Assembly: GCA_900541555.1 (NCBI GenBank)
Contig: UQKE01000041.1
Coordinates: forward strand, 1-21,110
Reading direction: 5' to 3'
DNA length: 21,110 bases
DNA from: an uncultured Porphyromonadaceae bacterium
GTDB lineage: Bacteria; Bacteroidota; Bacteroidia; Bacteroidales; Muribaculaceae
Shown in pieces: positions 16,761 through 21,110 of this stretch (its first letter is position 1; each line of letters begins with the position of its first letter). A program made the translations under genes and the position numbers. Under the pieces are notes generated by a model that did no database searches, had not been told where the DNA came from, and was given only the letters and a program-made list of their open reading frames with translations.

Positions 16761-17455
16761 TGGCTATTATTGAGGTTGCTAAAATATCTGCAGAAGTAGA
16801 GTGGAAGGAAATTAAGAATGTACACCTTACAATTTATCCGCCTGATGCTCGCATTCATGTCTCTGCACCCATGAAGATGACGGAGGATGCGGTACGATTG
16901 TTTTTGCTTGCAAAAATACCGTGGATAAAGCAACGCATATCACAGATTCTTGATCAGAATCGTCAGACTCCTCGTGAATACGTGTCTGGTGAGAATCATT
17001 ATTTTAAGGGGCAAAGATATCGCTTAAAAGTGTTGTTTCATAATGCTCCCGCAAAAGTAGAGGTTCAAGGCAATGAATATATTAAACTGTATGTTCGTGA
17101 AGGCACATCGAAAGAGCGCAGGGCAGAAGTGTTGCGAGAATGGTATCGTTTGGAATTCAAATCAATGCTTCCTCCTCTAATTGCAAAATGGGAACAGGTT
17201 TTGGGAGTAAAGGCAAATAAATGGGAAGTCAAGCAGATGAAAACATTATGGGGAAGTTGTAACCATCGCACGAAAAATATTATTTTTAATCTTGAATTAA
17301 TTAAAAAGCCTGTCCATTGCATAGAATATATTATTGTTCATGAATTATTGCATATTAGGGTGCGTTTGCATGATGCAGAATATACTGCATTGTTAAATCG
17401 ATATTTTCCTAATTGGCGAATCTTGAAAGATGAATTGAACGAATTTATTGTATGA
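16760..17455 (+). CDS. YgjP-type (M48/DUF45) zinc metallopeptidase
   Basis: The 231-aa product has the YgjP-like metallopeptidase layout: a basic, beta-rich N-terminal half, KTLWGSCNHRTKNIIFNLEL (161-180), and the zinc site HELLH (194-198) with a third histidine at H204, giving HExxH-x5-H as in YgjP. E195 would be the catalytic base. There is no signal peptide, so it acts in the cytoplasm. Proteins of this family are frequently found beside type I restriction genes; the substrate is unknown and a role in processing or turning over the restriction complex is only a guess. Its ATG starts on the last base of the hsdR stop (TGATG), implying translational coupling. It is AT-rich compared with the chromosomal flanks. 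Confidence 0.9.
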   Translation: MAIIEVAKISAEVEWKEIKNVHLTIYPPDARIHVSAPMKMTEDAVRLFLLAKIPWIKQRISQILDQNRQTPREYVSGENHYFKGQRYRLKVLFHNAPAKVEVQGNEYIKLYVREGTSKERRAEVLREWYRLEFKSMLPPLIAKWEQVLGVKANKWEVKQMKTLWGSCNHRTKNIIFNLELIKKPVHCIEYIIVHELLHIRVRLHDAEYTALLNRYFPNWRILKDELNEFIV

Positions 17456-17477
17456 CGGACGATTCATGCAATAAATT
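17442..17477. repeat. Imperfect hairpin at the end of the metallopeptidase gene
   Basis: AATTTATTGTAT (17442-17453) pairs with ATGCAATAAATT (17466-17477) over 12 positions with one G-T wobble, around a 12-nt loop. There is no T-run after it on either strand, so it is a weak terminator candidate for the cassette. Its right arm is one of the repeated 11-mers of the cassette edge. Confidence 0.4.
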
Positions 17478-17541
17478 TGAAGAAATACAAGGCAAGATAC
17501 GTGTGGGCGCAGCTAAAAGGAAACAAGTGAAAGTATCATGA
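17452..17541 (+). CDS. 29-aa ORF overlapping the metallopeptidase stop codon
   Basis: The ATG overlaps the metallopeptidase TGA in the coupling arrangement ATGA, and the frame runs 29 codons to TGA. The product begins MTDDSCNKFEEIQGKIRVG and ends in a basic tail (AAKRKQVKVS). I do not recognise it. The overlap favours translation; the small size and lack of any motif weaken the case. It might be the last small gene of the cassette or chance. Confidence 0.25.
   Translation: MTDDSCNKFEEIQGKIRVGAAKRKQVKVS
17466..17477 (+). repeat. Direct repeat copy 1 (ATGCAATAAATT)
   Basis: This 12-bp sequence recurs exactly at 17578-17589, 112 bp further on, and 11 of its bases occur in reverse orientation at 8347-8357 just before hsdM. 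It also forms the right arm of the hairpin at 17442-17477. Confidence 0.45.
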
Positions 17542-17577
17542 TAGCTGATAGAGATGTGCCTATGCTTAGTGAGGTTT

Positions 17578-17589
17578 ATGCAATAAATT
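17578..17589 (+). repeat. Direct repeat copy 2 (ATGCAATAAATT)
   Basis: This is an exact second copy of the 12-mer, ending 17 nt before the mnmE stop codon on the opposite strand. GTGAGG lies just before it (17569-17574), as it does before the inverted left-hand copy. It may mark the right boundary of the inserted segment. Confidence 0.45.
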
Positions 17590-17606
17590 GATTTTCAGTC
17601 AAGTTC

Positions 17607-19016
17607 CTATTTCCCGATGCAGAAGCGGGAGAAGATGGAGCCGAGGACTTCGTCGGTTGTGATTTCGCCGGTGATTTCTCCGAGGTAGTGCATGCATTCT
17701 CGGATGTCTTGCGCTGCGAAGTCGCCTGATATGCCAGCTTTCAGCCCGGCGATGGCTCTTTGGATGGCGTCGCGTGCATGGACGAGTGCGTCGTAGTGGC
17801 GCGCATTGGCAACGACAACGGCGTCGGGGTCGTTGTCGGGGATTTGGGCGGCTTTTAAGAGCATTTGTTCCAGCCGGTCGACGTCGATGTCGCATTTGGC
17901 GGAGATGAATGTCGCTCGTGTGGATGGCGTCGCTTTTTCGATGGCTTTGTGCACGCTGGCAAGCGTGTCGGGGTCGAGACGGTCTATTTTGTTGACGACG
18001 GCTATCAGGGTTTTTCCTTTGGTGCGCGGCAGTATGTCGGCAGCGACGGCGGGGATGTTGTCGAGGGGTTGCGTGGCATCGATCATCCAAAGCACAATGC
18101 CGGCTTCAGATATTTTTTTGAATGTGCGTTCGATGCCCATCGATTCGATGGTGTCGTCGGTTTGCCGGATTCCGGCTGTGTCGATGAATCGGAAGGTGAG
18201 TCCTCCGAGGTCGATAGTGTCTTCGATGGCGTCGCGGGTAGTGCCGCGAATGTCGCTTACGAGGGCTTTGTCGTCGTGGAGCAGGCGGTTGAGGAGGGTG
18301 GATTTTCCGGCGTTCGGCTCTCCTACGATTGCCACAGGAATTCCGTTTTTGATGGCGTTTCCGATGGCGAAGGAGTCGGCCAGTCGGGAAAGGGTGGCGT
18401 TGATGTCTTCCGCGAGGGCGACGAGCCGTGTGCGGTCGGCAAATTCCACTTCTTCTTCGCTGAAATCGAGTTCGAGTTCGATGAGCGACACGAATTCGAG
18501 CAGTTTTTCGCGCAATGCGGACAGCATTCGGCTGAATCCGCCGCGCATTTGGCTCACAGCGATGCGGTGGGCTGCTCGCGACGACGACGCGATGACGTCG
18601 GCGATGGCTTCTGCTTGCGAGAGGTCGAGCTTGCGGTTGAGGAATGCGCGACGCGTAAATTCTCCGCCTTCGGCTGCGCGGCATCCGTTGGCTATGAGGA
18701 GGGCGACAATTTGGCTTTGCACCCATGTGGAGCCGTGGCACGACAGTTCGACAACGTCTTCGCCCGTGAAGGAATGGGGTGCGCGGAATACGGATGCCAC
18801 TACTTCGTCGAGCGTTTCCCCGTCGGGATAAACGATGCGTCCGAAGTGCAAAGTGTGGGAGGGCGCGGCGGCGAGATTCGCGCCTTTCCATGATTTCATG
18901 ACGGTTGGCAGGGCGTCGGGCCCGCTCACTCTGACGACGGCGATTCCTCCTTTCCCGTGGGGGGTGGAAACGGCGCATATCGTGTCGGAAATTAAGTCGT
19001 GTGTCAGTTGTTCCAT
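17607..19016 (-). CDS. mnmE: tRNA modification GTPase MnmE (TrmE)
   Basis: MnmE works with MnmG to install the 5-carboxymethylaminomethyl (or taurinomethyl-like) group on wobble uridine 34 of certain tRNAs. The 469-aa protein shows the folate-binding N-terminal domain (DTICAVSTPHGKGGIAVVRVSG), a helical middle domain, and an inserted G domain with P-loop GEPNAGKS (232-239), the switch DIRGTTRD, DTAGIR and NKID. The protein ends with the diagnostic C-terminal CIGK, whose cysteine is needed for the modification. The ATG at 19016 is preferred over an in-frame TTG at 19031. Either way the start lies inside the end of the upstream nuclease gene (13 nt overlap from the ATG), so the two are likely co-transcribed from the promoter near 19900. 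Confidence 0.96.
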   Translation of the reverse strand: MEQLTHDLISDTICAVSTPHGKGGIAVVRVSGPDALPTVMKSWKGANLAAAPSHTLHFGRIVYPDGETLDEVVASVFRAPHSFTGEDVVELSCHGSTWVQSQIVALLIANGCRAAEGGEFTRRAFLNRKLDLSQAEAIADVIASSSRAAHRIAVSQMRGGFSRMLSALREKLLEFVSLIELELDFSEEEVEFADRTRLVALAEDINATLSRLADSFAIGNAIKNGIPVAIVGEPNAGKSTLLNRLLHDDKALVSDIRGTTRDAIEDTIDLGGLTFRFIDTAGIRQTDDTIESMGIERTFKKISEAGIVLWMIDATQPLDNIPAVAADILPRTKGKTLIAVVNKIDRLDPDTLASVHKAIEKATPSTRATFISAKCDIDVDRLEQMLLKAAQIPDNDPDAVVVANARHYDALVHARDAIQRAIAGLKAGISGDFAAQDIRECMHYLGEITGEITTDEVLGSIFSRFCIGK

Positions 19017-19867
19017 TCGTTGTAGTCGCAAGATTGTTCGATACGGTTTTCAATGTCGTCGGGGAGCGCTCTGAAAAAGTCGAATCCGGTGAGTGTCTCG
19101 ACGCTGTCGATGCTGACGGCTTGCCGCGCTATCGTTTTTTGTCCGCCGGCATTTTGATAGACGAATGCGATGCCGCGCCCTTCCGAAGGTGCCAACAGTA
19201 CTTTGAAAAAGGCGTCGGGCACGGCGATGTCTCCGGCGATTGTTTTATGGGCGTCGCCGACAACCGGTCCTGTAATGACGATTATCGCGCTGTCGCGTAT
19301 TGCCCAGTCGCGCACTTTGTCTTCCAATTGCTTCCATCCTCCGCGGTTGAGCGCGGGGAATTGCGGACATATATTTGTCATATAGAACGATTCGCGCATG
19401 GCTTGTTCGCTCCATTTCATGTCGGCGGCCGGAGCCATGTGGCCGCGGTCGTAGCCGGAGCGAGTGTAGTCGGCCGATTTCGGGCAATTCTCGACGTTTG
19501 CGTCGCGCTTGAAGCTGCCCGCGCGTTTGGCGTTTCCTTTCGTTTCGCTGCGTGTCAGCTCGTAGGCGACGTAGTTGGGAATGCGGAAAGTGGGGTTGAA
19601 CGACACGGCGTAGCCGGTGTATTCGACGTTTTGGCTGTCGACAGTCGACGGCATTGCGACAGTCAGCAATTGCGCGTTTTCGACTCGAATGGGCGAATCG
19701 TCGGTTTTCTCAAACCACGAGAATCCTGCTTCGCCCGTGGCAATGCGGCTTGCATAAAGCACACCGGCCACGAGCAGAATGGCAATGGCGGCCACTGCCA
19801 GCAATTTCACGAACAGGCGATTGCCGCCGGATGTGCTTCTTCTCGACTTTTTCCGCTTTTGAGCCAT
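19004..19867 (-). CDS. DNA/RNA non-specific endonuclease, membrane-anchored
   Basis: The 287-aa product belongs to the NUC1/Serratia-type beta-beta-alpha-metal nuclease family, which cuts DNA and RNA without sequence preference. The signature DRGHMAPAADM (140-150) supplies the catalytic His143, and MTNICPQ (163-169) with N165, then LNRGGWKQLE with N173-E182, completes the metal site. A basic N-terminus (KRKKSRR) precedes one hydrophobic segment (about 18-38), so the catalytic domain is expected outside the inner membrane as a signal-anchored or secreted enzyme, perhaps for nucleic-acid scavenging. It starts 16-21 nt below a good promoter and overlaps mnmE at its 3' end, an arrangement that looks operonic rather than functional. 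Confidence 0.92.
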   Translation of the reverse strand: MAQKRKKSRRSTSGGNRLFVKLLAVAAIAILLVAGVLYASRIATGEAGFSWFEKTDDSPIRVENAQLLTVAMPSTVDSQNVEYTGYAVSFNPTFRIPNYVAYELTRSETKGNAKRAGSFKRDANVENCPKSADYTRSGYDRGHMAPAADMKWSEQAMRESFYMTNICPQFPALNRGGWKQLEDKVRDWAIRDSAIIVITGPVVGDAHKTIAGDIAVPDAFFKVLLAPSEGRGIAFVYQNAGGQKTIARQAVSIDSVETLTGFDFFRALPDDIENRIEQSCDYNEWNN

Positions 19868-19887
19868 AAGGGAGACGTATCTGCCTG

Positions 19888-19917
19888 CAAAGTTACGGAA
19901 TCTGCCGGTAATATCAA
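19888..19917 (-). promoter_or_regulatory. Promoter of the endonuclease-mnmE pair
   Basis: On the minus strand TTG (19917-19915) is followed after 19 nt by TAACTTTG (19895-19888), a full match to the Bacteroidetes -33/-7 pattern. The predicted start near 19883 gives a leader of roughly 16 nt before the ATG at 19867. Confidence 0.72.
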
Positions 19918-19948
19918 GCGGCGGTGTCAGGGCGGCACTTAAACGCCG

Positions 19949-21028
19949 CTAAAAATCGAGCGACAACTGCACTGCCACCGACCGACGCGGCGCATCGCTC
20001 GCCGGATTCGACACCGACAAGCCCAAAAGCCTCACGGGAAGCCGTTCGCAATCGACCTCGGCCAGCAATTCTTTTGCCAACGGGAGAATTCGCGATTTGC
20101 GATTGAGCGCGACATTGACCGTTCGGCTGTGAGTCACTTGGGTAAAATCGGCATACTTCACCTTCAACGTCAATGTGTTTCCTTCAAATTCATGACGTTT
20201 CAGCCGCTCTGTCAGCTCCAACACCAATTGGTAGAGGTTGACCGTCAATAGCGACCGTCGCGACAAATCCTGTTCCAATGTGCGTTCGCATCCGATGGAT
20301 TTTCGCACCCGTTCCGGTTCCACCTGCCTGTTGTCGATGCCTCGCGCGAAATCGTAATACAACGCTCCCGCTTTTCCAAACGCGTCGATCAATCCCCCTT
20401 TGGAATAAGAACGCAACAAGGCTCCGTTGTGGATGCCCATCGCGTGCATTTTGCGTGCCGTCACTTGCCCGACGCCCCAAAATGCCTCAATCGGAAGATG
20501 CGCAATGAAATCCAACGCTTGCGAAGGATGCACCGTGCACAACCCGTCGGGCTTGCGATAGTCGGAAGCGACTTTCGCCAGAAATTTATTGTACGACACG
20601 CCAGCCGACGCCGTCAAATGCAATTCCTCGCGGATTCTCCGCTTTATTTCAATTGCGATGTCGACAGCCAGCGGGATGCCTTTCTTGTTGTGTGTCACGT
20701 CGAGAAAAGCCTCGTCGAGCGACAAGGGTTCAATCAAGTCCGTATAGTCGCGGAATATTTCGTGGATCTGCGCCGAAACTTCCTTGTAGACCTGCATCCT
20801 GCCTTCCACGAAAATCAAATCAGGACACAATCGTTTCGCCCGCACCGACGGCATGGCCGAACGCACGCCGTAGCGCCGAGCCTCGTAGCTCGCAGCCGCC
20901 ACGACGCTCCGCATCTCTTCATGCCCCACTGCGACAGGCTTGCCGCGCAATTCCGGGTGGTCGCGCTGCTCTACGGAAGCATAAAACGCGTCCATGTCCA
21001 CATGTATGATTTTTCGATATTCCGGCAT
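19949..21028 (-). CDS. dinB: DNA polymerase IV (Y-family, translesion)
   Basis: DinB is an error-prone polymerase that bypasses DNA lesions during stress. The 359-aa length is typical. The palm catalytic residues are visible: DMDAFYASVE with D11 and D13, and SLDEAFLD with D105 and E106. SYEARRYGVRSAMPS (48-61) is the usual finger motif, followed by SYNKFLAKVASDYRKPDG and the helix-hairpin-helix region WGVGQVTARKM. The C-terminal QLSLDF is a good sliding-clamp binding motif. The ATG at 21028 lies only 4 nt downstream of a -7 promoter element, so the transcript may have almost no leader. The stop is 31 nt from the -33 element of the next gene. No LexA-type box is evident. Confidence 0.96.
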   Translation of the reverse strand: MPEYRKIIHVDMDAFYASVEQRDHPELRGKPVAVGHEEMRSVVAAASYEARRYGVRSAMPSVRAKRLCPDLIFVEGRMQVYKEVSAQIHEIFRDYTDLIEPLSLDEAFLDVTHNKKGIPLAVDIAIEIKRRIREELHLTASAGVSYNKFLAKVASDYRKPDGLCTVHPSQALDFIAHLPIEAFWGVGQVTARKMHAMGIHNGALLRSYSKGGLIDAFGKAGALYYDFARGIDNRQVEPERVRKSIGCERTLEQDLSRRSLLTVNLYQLVLELTERLKRHEFEGNTLTLKVKYADFTQVTHSRTVNVALNRKSRILPLAKELLAEVDCERLPVRLLGLSVSNPASDAPRRSVAVQLSLDF

Positions 21029-21032
21029 ATTG

Positions 21033-21040
21033 CAAAGTTA
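21033..21040 (-). promoter_or_regulatory. -7 element of dinB, very close to the start codon
   Basis: TAACTTTG on the minus strand ends 4 nt before the dinB ATG. By the usual -7 spacing, transcription would begin at or within a few bases of the start codon, suggesting a leaderless mRNA. No good TTG is found 19-20 nt upstream, so the promoter may be weak or activator-dependent. Confidence 0.5.
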
Positions 21041-21087
21041 CGATTTTTTTGTCCGGAAAGTGCATATAAAAAGTGTTTGAGAGAAGA

Positions 21088-21110
21088 ATGAGGAAAGTTT
21101 ACTGGTTATC
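21088..21110 (+). CDS. Possible start of a divergent gene, cut by the window end
   Basis: An ATG at 21088 opens a plus-strand frame (MRKVYWL) that runs off the end of the window. The 59 nt between it and the dinB start could hold a divergent promoter, but no clear plus-strand -7 element is seen. This is only a possibility. Confidence 0.15.

Larger units (their letters stand above)
17456..17606. other. Right-hand cassette edge between convergent genes
   Basis: This AT-rich spacer separates the plus-strand cassette from the minus-strand mnmE 3' end. It contains most of the 29-codon ORF, part of one hairpin, two direct copies of ATGCAATAAATT and a 10-bp palindrome TATCATGATA (17534-17543). No tRNA, integrase or clear rho-independent terminator is visible. 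Confidence 0.55.

Noticed and set aside
17534..17543. Palindrome TATCATGATA as an operator
   Set aside because: A single 10-bp palindrome between convergent gene ends, without a promoter nearby, is not enough evidence.
8119..17606. Integrative element with integrase, transposase or tRNA attachment site
   Set aside because: No integrase, transposase, relaxase or tRNA is visible at either edge, so the mode of acquisition stays unknown.
19917..19950. Hairpin AGCGGCG / CGCCGCT after dinB as a terminator
   Set aside because: Seven base pairs around a 20-nt loop, overlapping the dinB stop codon and with no T-run, is too weak to call.

Overview
The window looks like a chromosomal segment of a Bacteroidetes bacterium, most likely of the order Bacteroidales. 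The evidence is three intergenic minus-strand -7 elements of the form TAnnTTTG (two with a TTG element exactly 19 nt upstream), starts that generally lack Shine-Dalgarno sequences, and the gene set: a biosynthetic-type arginine decarboxylase, an S41 C-terminal processing protease, Mfd, MnmE, a membrane-anchored NUC1-type nuclease and DinB. A family such as Muribaculaceae would fit the moderate GC, but the sequence alone does not prove this.

Layout: 55-7914 carries four minus-strand housekeeping genes, in transcription order ctp, mfd, speA, truA. ctp and mfd are only 3 nt apart; speA has its own promoter and overlaps truA by 29 nt. From about 8160 to 17606 there is a plus-strand accessory cassette: hsdM, hsdS, an abortive-infection (Abi_C) gene, hsdR and a YgjP-type metallopeptidase. 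On its right, 17607-21028 returns to minus-strand housekeeping genes: dinB, then a DNA/RNA non-specific endonuclease overlapping mnmE.

The cassette is a type I restriction-modification locus with several additions. HsdM is 812 aa, with a long C-terminal extension holding a lysine-rich linker and predicted helices. HsdS carries both target-recognition halves plus about 200 extra C-terminal residues, including a TKLQK segment that faintly recalls SocA/Panacea-type antitoxin domains. Between hsdS and hsdR lies a protein with a C-terminal Abi_C (HEPN-like) domain, a position reminiscent of the PrrC anticodon nuclease inside the EcoprrI hsd locus. The metallopeptidase start overlaps the hsdR stop. 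A reasonable reading is a layered defence: restriction first, with a possible suicide or growth-arrest RNase as backup. The coupling is inference.

The cassette edges have structure of their own. On the left there is a remnant-like 35-aa ORF with its own promoter and a 15-bp inverted repeat. On the right there is a 29-aa ORF starting by an ATGA overlap. The 11-mer TGCAATAAATT (or its complement) occurs near both ends. Base composition is mosaic: hsdS-abi and the peptidase are visibly AT-richer than hsdM, hsdR and the chromosomal flanks. No tRNA, rRNA, CRISPR array, transposase or integrase is visible.
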